A DNA stretch of 64,000 nucleotides from Berberis thunbergii (GCA_003290165.1 QNQO01009129.1:1-64000); one strand, 5' to 3'. Counted from the first letter of the stretch, positions 35,742 to 47,900 are shown. The notes: generated by a model from the letters alone, not told the origin. Made by a program: numbers and translations.

Positions 35742-35790
35742 TCTTTCTTCTTCTTCTTCTTCTTCTTCTTCTTCTTCTTCTTCTTCTTCA
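35742..35790. repeat. (TTC)n microsatellite inside the CACTA element
   Basis: An uninterrupted TTC/CTT run of about 48 bp directly before the EMC4-like exon. It may be the 5' leader of the captured gene, since CT-rich leaders are common in plant genes. Confidence 0.9.
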
Positions 35791-35807
35791 GGGCGTGTTT
35801 ACTCACG

Positions 35808-36055
35808 AAATTGGGTATCGATCTCACCGACCCATCTTCTCTTTCTATTCAGGACATCCCAGATCCTTTCGGCTACACTCGTGCTTCCCAACATCAGATT
35901 TTTATCCATCTTTCTTCTTCTTTTTCTAAATCCCCAATGCATTTATGTAGAAATTGATAAGTTTTGTTATATTTTTTATTTGGGGTTTTATATTCAAGGA
36001 CGATTCCTCACTCAGTAGGCAGAAGAAGGATGCAGAAGTCAATTGGAAGTCTCAG
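35808..36055 (+). pseudogene. EMC4 (ER membrane complex subunit 4) 5' exon fragments
   Basis: Exon 1 piece 35808-35897 reads LGIDLTDPSSLS then IQDIPDPFGYTRASQHQ. Exon 2 piece 35999-36055 reads DDSSLSRQKKDAEVNWKSQ and ends at donor gtatgt. In plant EMC4 these two segments are adjacent (DIPDPPGFxRAS.Q then DDS..SRQKKDAE..WK.Q) at the cytosolic N-terminus of this insertase subunit. The remaining exons with the transmembrane segments are absent. The donor after exon 1 has been lost (catcagattttt instead of ...gt), while the acceptor ttcaag before exon 2 is kept. It lies inside a complete CACTA element, so capture by the transposon is the simplest explanation. Confidence 0.75.
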
Positions 36056-36282
36056 GTATGTATGTTTCAGATTTGGGTTTGTTTAGTCAATTGCTTAGAG
36101 TCAAATACTTGTATTCTGAAGTGCCCATTAGGTATTTGACAATTTATTGTTGAGATCAGATTAATCGAAGTTCTCCATGCAATCAAATTTTCATATTTAA
36201 ATTGGCTGCAAATTGTGACTTAGGTTGCTAATGCGGTGATTTCATATTTTCTTCCCAATGGGTCATTTACATAACCACTCAC

Positions 36283-36386
36283 ATGAATGGGAGCCTTGAT
36301 GAGTCAGTTCTAGGTCAAGCTGAGTTGTGGAGAGGCTTTTCAATAGCAATCTCATGTTTGCAAAACTTGAATGGCGCAGATGAAAG
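36283..36386 (+). other. coding-like exon of unknown identity inside the CACTA
   Basis: Reads MNGSLDESVLGQAELWRGF then SIAISCLQNLNGADER and ends at a good splice donor (gaaag/gtaaat). Composition and helix-like pattern suggest a real exon from a gene other than EMC4. Not recognised. Confidence 0.4.
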
Positions 36387-37298
36387 GTAAATTTTGAATA
36401 AGCTAGACTGAGACTCTATCTGTATGATTTTGTTTAACACATAAGTTGGTGAATTACACTTGGCCATGGCCATTATTTCATTCAGATCCAAAAGACATGA
36501 ATGGTGAGTGGACAAGTGGTTGGTATGTTCAACCCTTTATATAAGAAGTATGGGCTTGTCTATGAGAGGTAAGGGGCCATAGTTCATGGTTCTATTAGAT
36601 CACCATGTGCACAAACCTTCTTTGAAAGTTAAAACCAGACCTATTTGCACCTCAACCGACATGTTTGCACCTCAACCATATGTGGAAGAAAAAGTAGTGT
36701 AGTACTTAAAGCACAACATAAATAGGGATGTTAATGTTATCACGAAAGCAACTCCTCTGTCCTTTACTTTGTTTCAATAGAGAAACAAAGGTGAGTACAT
36801 ACTTAATTTTTAAACTATTAGTTTTGTTTCATTTTATAAAAAGTTGAATATGAATTGTTGGCGAACCCGTCTAAGTGTCGAGGAAAACAGCGAGGGACCC
36901 CACCCCTCGCTGTTTGTGGGAACCAACTAGTCGAAAAAAGAAAACTCTAGTTGTAAGGCATTACTTGGGCATGACAAGGTATGCACTATGTGAACTATGC
37001 TTCTTTGGAAGATTGCTAAATTATGTTGTTACTTTTGGAGGTAAGACATGTTTATAATGATTTAAAAATTAATTGAACATAGAGTTCATCTTTTGAATTT
37101 ATTTATTTATTAGTGTAGCATGTAATTGCAGAAGGTACAACCTTAGTCAAACAAGCTGAAGATGTCGCAGGCAATAAAAATGTCAGTTGCTTATATTTAT
37201 TTTCCTCGATCTTAGCCATTAACTTAAGTAGGTATTGTGTCTTATGAATAATCGCACAGGTACATGTTCGGTGTTACTTTGATGTTATGTTAAAGTAG

Positions 37299-37655
37299 AT
37301 GCATCTAGGGAAACTGAATGTTGTTGTTAGTTTATTTTGGAACAGTATTAAACCTGTTGTTGGAGATATTGATGTCAATCATGAACTTCTTCCTCATCTC
37401 CCATTGATTTATCGCAGGATGGCTAGTCAACCAGCCATGAATGTTGCAAGGCCTCCAACATGCAAATTTGTTGGCAACCTGTTGCACAAAAGGCTAGCTG
37501 TTGTTCATCTTAAGGGGAGAATGTATCATTTGGATCTTGTATTCAGTTTACCTTTATCGTCTGCCATGGCATGTAAAACTAACTTTCTTTTGTTTCCTAT
37601 TCAAACCACTTGTCCTAGTTTCAATAGGTTCCTGATGTTTATATGTTCAACTTGA
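37299..37655 (+). other. coding-like open frame inside the CACTA
   Basis: A 118-codon frame includes WNSIKPVVGDIDVNHELLPH, PPTCKFVGNLLHKRLAVVHL and GRMYHLDLVFSLPL. It appears protein-like, and a Met-acceptor context (taaagtag/atgcat) occurs at its start. I do not know the family. It could be a second captured gene or a remnant of the element's own ORF. Confidence 0.35.
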
Positions 37656-38169
37656 ATTTCGATTCTTTTAGACTGTGATTCTAAGAAGACGCCTGTACAA
37701 ATCAAGAATATTTGTTAGTGAAGTGAAATGTTTTATTTCATTAAATGTACCCATTTACTTGGTGTTGATTGAGATTGTGTTGATCTAATGGACATGAAAA
37801 TTTTAAGATTGTAGATGATAAGGCAATCCATTGGCCTGCCAAAATATCGGTTATATAAGCATATTAGAATTTTCAGTCATTAGCAGCGGTCAAAACCAGC
37901 ACAGAGTACCACATGGATTTTAGCGGCGGTTGGGAACCGTTGCTCAAAAGCAAAAATTGATGGTTAGCAGGTTTTCAACCGTCGTAGAATGCTATATTTT
38001 ATTTAGCGACGCTTATGCCAGCGGTTGCTGAAAACCATCGCCGAACGCCCTAGTGACGCCTTTATTAGCGGCGGTTTTTCAACCATCACTGTATTATTTA
38101 GCGACGGCTATAATCGTCGCTAACTACCTTTGCCCATTATCGCTGAAATCCCATTTTCTTGTAGTGTTT

Positions 38170-39258
38170 TTTCTTTTCACTTTTTTTAATTGTAGAAAAG
38201 ATCATAAAATCCAACAAAATTTGAAATGCATATACGGTGACACATTGTCCGTCATAAAGAAATTTTCTATAACAAAGCAGGGGTCAAACCCATTCAATAT
38301 AAGAATTCACACTCCTTGGTAAGTCAATTTGCATAACAATCAAATTCAAGTTTACAGTATAATTTTCAAGTCATAACGTAAGGATGCAAATACCAATTTA
38401 CATAACTATACTAGTACCCAAGTTCATATCATCAAATGATGAATCCTCACAAATTAATTCTAACATAATTAAAACAAAAAACTTCACCTCTAAGGTGAAC
38501 ACGTAGCAAAATCTACATTTGCAAAGGTTATCACAAGTTATCATGTAAACATCGAATTTCAGAAAGAAAAAAGTATTTAATACTATATTCATAATATTTT
38601 CACACGATATATTCACCTAACCTCCACAGACTAAATTACTTCGATGGTTTAGTTCCAAAACATATTGTTCACTCCACACGTATAAAAAACCAACAATACT
38701 CATATCTTAAACATAATACTATAATAACTCAGACGTACTTAAATATGAATTTTGTTCTCAAATAATTATTTAAAATAATATAAAGAGTGATAACTACTCA
38801 CAAATCACTTAGCGGGAAATACTTCAAAAGTCTCCAATCAAATACTCCTTTCAAATTGGAAACACAAAGTCCTAAAAATCAAACCACAAGCACCAAACAT
38901 GAACATGCGCACGTGCTAAACCGTGCACTCAAGCACGTTCTCCCTCTTCTTCTCTTTCTTTCTTTCTCTCTCTCCCTTTCCTTTATCTCCTCATTTTCTC
39001 TTCTCTCTTTGTTCCTTTTTCATTTCTTTTTATTTTATTTCCTTGTGCTTGACTGATCAAAGAAGATAATTTTTTTTTCCTTTTTCTTCATCTATTTTCT
39101 ATTCATTCATCTCTCTCTCTAGCACAAACACACACTTCACTCTGCAAATCAACTAAACATGTTTGTGCTTTGCTTCAAAATTGAAAACATAAATAAAACA
39201 ATGGAAATATAAACTTTACTTACAATAACTTTGAGATCTTCTCAAAGATAGAACAAAA
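38170..39258. other. intergenic with CT-rich low complexity
   Basis: AT-rich, no gene recognised. A TC-rich tract lies at about 38940-39060 and a short (TC)n at 39110-39122, followed by a possible leader of the small ORF at 39259. Confidence 0.4.
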
Positions 39259-39528
39259 ATGGCTCTCGCATTTCAAGACAAGAAAACTAGAATCCTTAGC
39301 ATTGGCGGCGAAGGAACAAACATACTCATCTCTGGATCCACACTTGTCCATCTCGAAGATCAGGTCCAAGCTATAACTGGTGATTCTCACTTTCAAATCG
39401 CTAATTTCTTCGACATTCTGACCAGTACCGGCATCAACACCATTTACGTTGCAATGCTCGCAACTGGTAGTTGTTGTCGTCTCTCATCTGCGAGAAATCT
39501 CTCTTTCTTCAAACATAAAACTCTCTCA
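39259..39528 (+). CDS. hypothetical ORF, 3' part interrupted by a Tourist MITE
   Basis: From ATG 39259 the frame reads ALAFQDKKTRILSIGGEGTN and continues QVQAITGDSHFQIANFFDIL and GINTIYVAMLATGS. It looks like the soluble N-terminus of a real protein, but I cannot name it. The frame runs into the MITE at 39529; beyond the MITE (39848 on) the sequence is TC-rich and appears untranslated. It may be a gene 5' end, a fragment or chance. Confidence 0.35.
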
Positions 39529-39847
39529 GGGTGTGTTTGGTTGCATGGAATCCTATGCCATGGGAATCCATGAGGGGACCTCTACATTTTAGGCAAAATT
39601 GATATATCACTCCACATCTACCATTTGATTTTGTGATCAATGGTGGGAATGAAAGTCCCATGAACATGAGAATTCCACTCGTTGGTCCCCCCAAGGCATG
39701 TGATTCCCATGTTCATGGGACTTACATTCCCACCATTGATCACAAAATCAAATGGTGGATGTGGAGTGATACATCAATTTAACCTAAAATGTAAGGGTCC
39801 CCTCATGGATTCCCATGGCATAGGATTTCATGCAACCAAACACACCC
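39529..39847. mobile_element. Tourist-like MITE, copy 3 (best preserved)
   Basis: Begins GGGTGTGTTTGGTTGCATGG and ends CATGCAACCAAACACACCC. The two halves pair almost perfectly around the centre near 39688. TCA is duplicated at 39526-39528 and 39848-39850 (Tourist targets are usually TWA). High arm identity suggests a recent insertion. Confidence 0.9.
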
Positions 39848-39850
39848 TCA

Positions 39851-40628
39851 GTGTCACCTTTTTTTTGTATGGACCCAGAGAAGAAAACTTCTCTTATTCT
39901 CTCTCTTTTCTCTCTTTCTATTCCACTCCCTATTCCCTTATCTTGTTTGTATTCTTCTTTCTCCGCTCACCTTTCTCTCATCTTCTTTTTCTCCTCCCTG
40001 CCATATAGAGAAACCATTCTCTTTCTTCTCATATTCTTTCATTATATCTCTCCCTCTTTTTATTTAAAAAAAAACCTACTCAATATCAAACCTAATGAAA
40101 CCATGGCTCAAGTCTAAAATCTAAAAATGATCACAAGCCCAAAAGAAAAATAGCTCAAGTTTATAAACTAACCCCTTTTATAAACTTTAATGCTGGAAAA
40201 TAATGAATAAATTATCATAAATAGGGAAATAAAATAATTTACCTATAAATTATATTTATATAGTTGGAAAAATGTGGATGTTAAAATATATACCCCTCAA
40301 AGGAATCTCGTCTCGAGATTCTTTAAAGGAAATAACTAGGTAAATAATTCTACATGAAAACTACCACTTATTGAACGAAGCATCACTAGAGTCCCAACAT
40401 AAAACACACCAATCATAATTAAATTTCTACTAAAACTCTTTAAGAAACAAATCATACATATCAATAACAGGCAAGTAGCACATATACAAGCACATACCTT
40501 CATAAAGACAAACACACAAAAAATATATTATAAAAAAATTAATAAGTATATAAATGTGGAGTGCTACATCCGAGTTGATAGGTAGAGATGTAGAAGAAGG
40601 AAAGGGATTGGATGCATCATGTTGGGTG
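39851..40628. other. intergenic, no gene recognised
   Basis: TC-rich to about 40060, then AT-rich. No coding or structural element recognised. Confidence 0.45.
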
Positions 40629-40916
40629 TCAAAATGAAAAAATATTTTTACAAAAAATGATCTCATAATTAGTAAATATTTTTCGAGTGGACAAATCATA
40701 AACTTTGTAAGCTTTTTGCATGTGGATAACCAAGGAAACATAGTGCTTGGCGCGTGGATCAAATTCGTGAAAAGGGTGGATAGCCAAGCGAGTTGCCCCA
40801 TACCCAAATCGGCAGTGGCAAAAACCTTTGGGTAATCCTCTTCCCCAGTAGTCTGGTCCACAATATCCCTCTCCGGAGTATTCAAAGAGGCAATAAGAGC
40901 AGCCGAAGCATTCCAC
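40629..40916 (-). pseudogene. Ty1/copia integrase C-terminal fragment
   Basis: On the minus strand the frame ends HEFDPRAKHYVSLVIHMQKA then YKVYDLSTRKIFTNYEIIFC, the well-known copia segment (KFDPRA..., KGYKLYDL...) after the integrase core. A frameshift separates it from the preceding VFATADLGMG-type piece. Only this fragment remains. Confidence 0.75.
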
Positions 40917-41394
40917 ACTTTGATCATCTTTGATCGACGAGAGGGAGAAAACAAACCTTCATGAGCTTCCTTTTTTTTACGGACTAGGCATCTTTGGAAC
41001 TTTCTTCCTTTGAGACCCAAGTGCTTGCAGATCAACGCCAAAAAGGGAACAATGGGAACGATCAGAGTCCTCCCACATAGCCAAACACTTGGGAAAACAA
41101 ACCACTCCGTCTGATATTCTCAGGTTGAAGAACGTTTGAGATAGGCATTAGTGGCAGAACAAGAAATTCGGCCTTCGGAGTCTCCTCCTCTTCAGAAGAG
41201 AGTGCAAAACGGCCATGCACCCCTAGTTGGGAACAACGGATAAGTCAGACAACAAACAATGCCATATTAAAAATAGAAAGCGAGGGAAATACACTTACTA
41301 AGATCCCTGAAACTGTGGAAGATTGTCTGGCCATCATGGGTGAAGTACCCTGACTTCATAGAACCATTCGAACTAACTACATAGAAGGGGGAAA

Positions 41395-41800
41395 GTCATC
41401 TTAATCAGGCTTCATGAGCTCTGACAAGACTTAGTCACTTCAAACCATCTTTATCATCAATTGTACTAGGGTTGGACACTCTATGCCATCTTAATCCTTA
41501 ATCGGATTATGCTCAAAGTGGGGCGACAAGTCATCTTGATCAGACTGCATAACCTCTAGCTAGACTTAGTCATTTTGGGCCATCTTGATCCTCAGTCAGA
41601 CTGGCCTACTGAGAAGTCATCTTGACTATAATTCGTGTGTTCTGACTAAACTTGGATATTGTGTGTCATCTTAATCCTCAATCGAACTAGGCTGCAGATA
41701 AGGGTGACAAGTGATCTTGATCGGACTTCATAAGTTCTGACTAAACTTCATCGTTTTAAGCCGTATTGATCCTTAGTCAAACTAGGTTTCCCCCATTTTT
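41395..41800 (-). repeat. degenerate tandem repeat in the 3' region of Tat element 1
   Basis: Units of roughly 110-120 bp are built on (t)catcttgatc.gacttcat..gttctgactaaactt and ccatcttgatcctcagtcagactag. The array lies just 3' (antisense) of the integrase end, as expected for the tandem 3' untranslated regions of Tat/Ogre gypsy elements. Confidence 0.65.
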
Positions 41801-44253
41801 TTAACTCATTTTTGCATGTTCTCGTAGAACTGGAAAGGGACTTTTCAAAAAGATACCTCTGTTTTATTGATAATATTTCTTCAAGTGTTTACATTCCAGG
41901 GTTTGTTAAGACTTTCTCCACTCAGGCTTTCTAACCAGTAGGTTTATGGACTATTGATCTTTGTCACCTTATAAGCCCTTCCCAGTTTGGATTCGGCTTG
42001 ACTGCCCTTGGTTGTTTCGTGTTCAATTTGACTTTTCTGAGTGCCCAATCTCCAACTTTGAATCTCGGGCTTGAATTTCTTGTCATAATACTGATTGCTG
42101 GTAGACCGTTATTTTGATGGACGCTATGTTTCTTCTTTCTTTGAGAAGGTCTAGTCCGACTCTCAGAGCTTCTTCATTATCTTCCAACATGAACTCCTCC
42201 GTTCTGAAAGTTGGCATCCCAAGTTCCACTGGGATCATTGTCTTGGCTCCATAGCTGAGGGCAAACAGTGTTTCCTTTGTCGGGGTTATCTTAGTGTTTC
42301 GGTAAGCCCAGAGTATTCCTGGAAACTCCGATACTAGAGTCCTTTAGTTGCTTCGAGTTTTTTTTATTGCATCTAATATGGTTCGGTTGATGACTTTCAC
42401 TTGTTCGTTGGCTTCAGGATGTCCAATCGCTGAGTAGTGGTGGCTAATGTTCAAATTGGCACAAAGATTCTTCACTTTTTGTCCTTCAAACTGGTCCTAC
42501 TATCACTGACCAATGTCCTCAAAATTCTGAACCTGTAGATGATGGACTTCCAAAAGAAACTTTCAATTTGATTATTTCCTATTTTGGACAGCCGCTCAAC
42601 CTCTACTCATTTGGTGAAGTAGAACCCAACTACAAGGAGAAATTTCTTCTTATCGGGGAGGGAGAATGAGCCTATGATGTTCGTTCCCCACTGTGCAAAG
42701 GGACATGGGCTGGTTACTGGGACCGATTTTGAGCAGGCATGTGCCTATACGGAGTGTACCTCTGACATTTATTACATTTTCGGACCAAGTCCTTAGCCTC
42801 CTGTTGCATCTTGGGAAAATAGTACCCTAAGGCAAGGGCTTTATGGGCCAAAGTTCTTCCTTCAAGGTGGTTCCCGCAAATTTCTTCATGGATCTGTCTA
42901 AGGACATAGTCTGCTTCACTAGTAGCCAGACATATGAGTAATTGGGCATTGCTAATCCTCTGTATAGCTTTTCATTGAGAAGTGTATACCCTATCGCTCT
43001 GTTTTTCAGCTTAAGAACTTCCAATTTTTCTATTGGGAGGACTCCATCTTTAATGAACCTGACGATGGGAATCATCCAGCCAATTTTTTCACTTGTGGCG
43101 CAGGTCTCGTGGAGTCCTATTCTTTCAGAGTTGACTTTTCTTGGAGATCCATAAGCTTGTAAAGGTTGTTTTTTGTGAAAGAGGCCATGTTGGCCAGAGC
43201 ATCAACCCTTTCATTGTTTATCCTGGAACAACGTTGGAGTAGCACCTCTTTGAATCTCTTCATGATGTTAATTTTTTTTTCAAAATAAGTCAGCATCTAG
43301 AGGTCCTTAACGTTGAATTTTCCATTCATCTAGTTGACTACCAGTTTGGAATCACTATACACTATGATTTCTTTTACTCCAATCCATTTAGCTAGCTTTA
43401 GTGCGAACATGAGGGCCTCATTCTCAGCTTCATTGTTGGAGGCACTGAAGTCGAACTTGATGGTTTTTTCCAGAGTTACTCCCTCTGGAATGCAAATAAT
43501 GATACCAGCCCAACTTCATTTCTCATTGGATGATCTGTCACAGCGTAGGATCCACCCTTGTGGGGTTGGTTCATGGTTTTCTTCTTTTTGGCTATTTGGA
43601 TTTGGTTTTTTTCTCCCCAATGAACTCATCAATGAAGTCCACTAACGCTTGTGCTTTGATGGTCAATTTCGGAACATAATAGACATCAAACTATCCCAGC
43701 TCTACTGACCATCTGACCATCCTTCTTGATAGCTCTGGTTTGTGTAATACTAATTGGAGTGGATATTCAGTAAAGACTGTTATTGAGTGAGCTTGGAAGT
43801 AAGGAATCAGCTTCCTGGAGGAGGTAACTAGTGCCAAGGCCAATTTCTATAAGTTGGGCTAGTTAGCTTCTACCTCAATAAATGTTTTGCTGACGTAGTA
43901 GACTAGCTTCTGTTTCCCCTTGTCTTCCTAGATCAGGGCAGAACTGACTGCATATTCTGTGACTGAAAGGTACAAAAATGTTTCTCCTGGAATTGGCTTT
44001 GAGAGCAATTTTGTGTTCTCCATGTACATTTTTAGACTCTGGAAGGCCTGCTTCGCATCCTTCAACCCATTGGAGTTCTTTGTTCCCCTTCAAAATTTTG
44101 AAAAAGGGATACTTGTCCAAAGATTTAAAGATGACATGTTCAGGACTGCCACCCTTCCAGTCAGGCTCTGAACTCCTTTGATATTCATAAGTGACCTTAT
44201 GTCGAGAAGAGCCTGAATCAATTTTGGGTCAACGTCTATTCCTTTTTGGTCGG

Positions 44254-44442
44254 CTATGTAACCAAGAACTTTCCAGACTCTACTCCGAAGGTGCAGTTAT
44301 GTGGATTCAGCTTCATTTGGTAATTGTGAAGTTGAGGGAAGGCATATTTTAGGTCTGCAATGTAGTCAAAACTGTGGAGGCTCTTTAGGAGCATATCATT
44401 GATGTAGATCTCCGGTGTCTTCCCAATTTTCTCTTTGAACAT
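44254..44442 (-). pseudogene. RT core of Tat element 1 with mutated active site
   Basis: Reads MFKEKIGKTPEIYINDMLLK, then SLHSFDYIADLKYAFPQL and MKLNPHNCTFGVESGKFL. The family reads MF..QIG...EVYIDDMLVKS, so the first catalytic Asp of the DD pair has become Asn. Confidence 0.8.
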
Positions 44443-46126
44443 ATGATTGACCAGCCATACATTACTCCTAAATCTTTTAGTCCGAATGACATTAGCTGAG
44501 AGCAGTATGTACCCCCTCTTAGTTATGAAAGATGTTTTTTACTGGTCTAGTGTGTACATCTTGATCTTTGGTTATATCCGGAATAAACACCCACAAAGCT
44601 TAGAAGGTTATTCCCGAAAGTTGTGTCAATGATTTGGTCTATTCGGGGAGAGTGGAAAGTTGTCTTTAGGGCAATCCTTATTGAGGTATGTATAGTCCAC
44701 GCTAACTTTCCACTTCTCATTCTTTTTTTTCACTAGACCGTATTTACCAGCCATTCTGGACAGTATGACTCATTTATGATGTCGTCATTCAGTAGCCTCT
44801 GCACTTTTACGTTAATAGCCTGATTGCGCTCAGGGGCCATCACCCTTTCTTTGCTATCTGACTGGCTTCAGGCCTTAATTGACCTCCAGTCGGTGCGAGA
44901 TTATGGAGGGGTCAATTTCCAACATATCCTTCATTGTCCAAGCAAACACATCTTGGTTCCCCTTCAGAAGTATATAATCTAGTCCATCACTCTCTAACCG
45001 AAGTCGGAGCCTATCTGGACAACTCTAGTGTTATCATGGTTATCCAGATAAATGATGATTGGCTCTTCATCTGGCGGTGCAGCGTTTGGTCTTCTTTTCG
45101 AACTAAGTGATGTTTCACTGTCCGAGTATGGAGATTTCTCTTCTGATTCTAGGCTTGGGATCTCCATAGATAACTCCTCCAGCCCGGACTGTGATAATTA
45201 TTTGTTTGATAACTTCAATGCTGCATAATTGCAGTTTCTTGCAGTGGGTTGATCTCCGAGGCATTGGTGTTGCATGGATACCACTCCTCCATGTGATGGA
45301 TCCATGTGATGCCTAGAATTATGTTGTATTTAGAGGGGCGTCGACGATCATGAACTCTGTCAGTATGACCTTCTACAATTCCAGCTCCCTGCTACTACTG
45401 GTAGTCTAATTTTTCAGCCCGAAAACACTTCTCTCCGCTGAAGCGGATCATGGTGTGGTTAGTTGGTGTTAGCTCCTCTTTTTTCAGTTGCATTTTGTGG
45501 AATGCTTTTAAAAACAAAACATTGGTTGAACTCCCTATGTCTACTAACGATCTTCTCATGACCCACTTCCTTATCCCGATCGAGATAACTAGTGCGTTGT
45601 TATGGAGGAAGTGGACTCTATGCATGTCTCGCTTCGTGAATGTCAGATTCAAAACTGGGTGTTTTATTCGAGTGTGTTGAACAGAGCGATCTTCGTAGTT
45701 AGATCTAGTTAGCAGTTCTCCGACCTATCTTTTCCTTGATTGGTTGGATTGTCCATGAGTTTCACATGCACCATGCATGATGTATATGACGTCCGAAACC
45801 TTTCCTTCGATCTCCCTTACCGACTCTTTTTTTTCCTTCCCTCGGGCCTCATTTTCTCCCAAGCCCACAAATTCTTTCTCCGTTTCTGGACCCAGTATTC
45901 GATCTCATTCCTGAGGTTCTTACAGTCCTTAGTATCATGGCCATTATCCATGTGGATGGAACAATATTTGTTCTTATCATGCTTCGAAGGATCTCCCTTG
46001 AGCTTGAGATGTTATTCAATATCGCCTTAGTGCTTCATGGCATGGAGGACTTTAGACAAACTAGTAATGATCAGAGTGTACAGGTGGTATCTACTAGAGT
46101 TGACATAGTAGTAGAGTTTTCAGATT

Positions 46127-47010
46127 TCACCTTGCCAGACTCAAGTTTGTTGCCACTCCATCTCCTCTTGGGCATGTCTTCATATTCCAGTTTTTCCTCG
46201 TCTCTTTTGTCCTGGGTCTTAAAGAAGCGTTTGGCTCACTCTCACATATTTTCTTGGCTGCCCACATCTCCTCCATGGTGATGTATTTATGTGCACTTTT
46301 CAACAAGTCAACCATGTCTTTCGGGGTCTCCAAGGTCAAAAAATTATAAAATTGACATCCTCTGAGGCCGAAGATGAAGACAGTAGCAAAGGTGTCATCA
46401 TTGCAACCGTCGATCAAGGTCAGGTCCTCATTGAACCGCATCATGTATTCTCTGAGAATCACGTTGGGCTTTTGTCTGAGGCTGAGCAAATAGTAGGGAC
46501 CTTTTCCGATCAACTGGCTTCCCACAAATCGAGAGATGAAAGCCTTTGCCAGCATCTGGAATGAATTAATTGATCTTGACTGAAGGTTGTGGAACTAAGT
46601 CAGGGTTGCCTTCTTCATGCTGGTGGGGAAAGATCGGCATATGACGGCCTTGAATCCCTCCTTCAACGCCATCACGTAGTGGTGATAATGCAAGTGGTCC
46701 TATGGATCTATAGTTCCATTGTAAAATTCAAGCATGGGGGGATGAACTTCCTAGACAGAAACGTGTTCATGATCTGCTCGGAGAATGGAGGGACTATAAG
46801 GTTGTATAAGACACTTGGGTCCATAGCTCTCAGTCGGAGTGTTTGTACAACTGTTTTTTCATTTCTTGATGCATGGTCTCCTTGGAATCTTTCGTCCCTA
46901 TGGTTCCTTTCAGGTTTTGGCCTTTCGGTCCCTAGTAGGTGTGTTGTTACTCTCGTGAATGCGCTCTCCTTTCTCTTGTTGAGTTTGAGCCCTCTCTTGG
47001 CCTCCATCAT
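46127..47010 (-). pseudogene. gag of Tat element 1
   Basis: Two frames in antisense: 47010-46708 (PFSEQIMNTFLSRKFIPPC, the region before the gag core) and 46555-46127 (core MLAKAFISRFVGS to YITMEEMWAAKK). A frameshift between them removes part of the core. The protein would form the virus-like particle. Confidence 0.75.
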
Positions 47011-47205
47011 TTTCCAATGGTGGAGGATGCTCTTGGGTAAGCATTTCTACCACCCGCGTAAGCTAATTTATTTGGGCCAAGATCTAGTCTACACGTGGTC
47101 CATCGCGAATGCTCCAATGGCAGAACCCTGTTGTTGTCCTACTCTAGTTGTTAGAACAGGTTGAGCCAGTGGTGGGACTCCACCAGTTGGAGCATTTGAT
47201 GAATT

Positions 47206-47236
47206 AATGTTCCCGCCATTGGCACGAGATCTTGTG
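47206..47236 (-). promoter_or_regulatory. degenerate primer binding site of Tat element 1
   Basis: The minus strand reads CGTGCCAATGGCGGGAAC, a decayed form of the TGGCGCCGTTGCCGGGAAC box common to plant Athila/Tat elements. It fixes the 5' LTR edge at about 47237. Confidence 0.5.
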
Positions 47237-47900
47237 CATATTTTAGGGCAGTGTGTTTTTCTTAGGGTTTGAGAAAATTGTCATTTCCCACGAAACGTAA
47301 CAAGAAAATAAGAAACAATGAACCAAGGACCACCGCATGGGTGTCCAAAGGCACTCCAATGGTAAATTCAGGCTCAAAACAAGAAAATAGAATTCGACTA
47401 ATTGAATTAGGATTGCATACCTTAGTCATTCATCTTGTTCACCTTATTCAATGAGAAAATTTATCTCCTTCCTTGACTCTAACACTGATTGCGCAATAAA
47501 GGGAAAACATCTTATTCATATCTTCCCTCTATCAAGTTATGTCTTTGTAGGGTTATTTCCCTTCCATGACTTGATCTTCTTTGGTCTTAATTTCTCTTTT
47601 GGACTCAATGTCCTTAATTGGACTAAGAGTAGTCCAAATGAGCCTTGGGCTTATTCTAGCCCCACGGTCTGTGCACTGGCCTTTCTATCGTAGGCCAATC
47701 TCTTAAATCCCAGCCACCTTGGGCTTGTGTAATCTAGCCTTGATCTCCTGATTTATAGGCTGGATTGGGCTTGATTGGGACCTGACCTAGTCCATCCATG
47801 CCATCTTCCATTAGGGTTGTTCCTACCACATGTACGGTTGCGATTAAATGATTGTTTGATGTCTCATCAGTAATGTTATTACTTTTATCTCTATTTGATA
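47237..47900 (-). repeat. 5' LTR copy A (Tat element 1)
   Basis: Homologous to 48280-48830 and, inverted, to 8560-10260. Shared landmarks: tccaaaggcactccaatgg / ccaaatgcattccgatgg, ttgttcaccttattcaatgag / ttgttcaccttatataatgag, and gattgtttgatgtctcatca. The outer edge beyond 47900 diverges and was not defined. Confidence 0.65.

Larger units (their letters stand above)
35427..38166. mobile_element. complete CACTA element carrying host exons
   Basis: Starts CACTACAAGAAATTAGC and ends ...GGGATTTTCTTGTAGTG-type sequence (right end ttttcttgtagtg at 38154-38166). The termini match over CACTACAAGAAA and are flanked by TTT on both sides (35424-35426, 38167-38169), the 3-bp duplication of CACTA elements. 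Subterminal repeats of the TTAGCGACGG / CCGTCGCTAA type fill about 130 bp at the left and 280 bp at the right. At 2740 bp it has no transposase, so it is non-autonomous. The interior holds two exons of EMC4 and other coding-like pieces with splice sites. Confidence 0.9.
41860..47010 (-). mobile_element. Ty3/gypsy (Tat-type) element 1 body, decayed
   Basis: Antisense order from right to left: gag 47010-46127, protease near 45660-45390, RT about 44950-43900, RNase H about 43520-43180, integrase about 43160-41880. Key words: gag MLAKAFISRFVGSQLIGKGP and SLRQKPNVILREYMMRFNED; protease LVDIGSSTNVLF (family LVDxGSSADILF); RT MFKEKIGKTPEIYINDML; RNase H NNERVDALANMASF-like; integrase ending in a GPYKV-type tail near 41920. 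Stops and shifts occur throughout. The catalytic YIDD of RT reads YIND, so it would be inactive even if open. The gag type, protease motif and domain set fit the Tat lineage. Confidence 0.8.

Noticed and set aside
43875..46564. Plus-strand open frames over the Tat element
   Set aside because: They are shadows of the antisense gag and pol frames, which carry the recognisable motifs.
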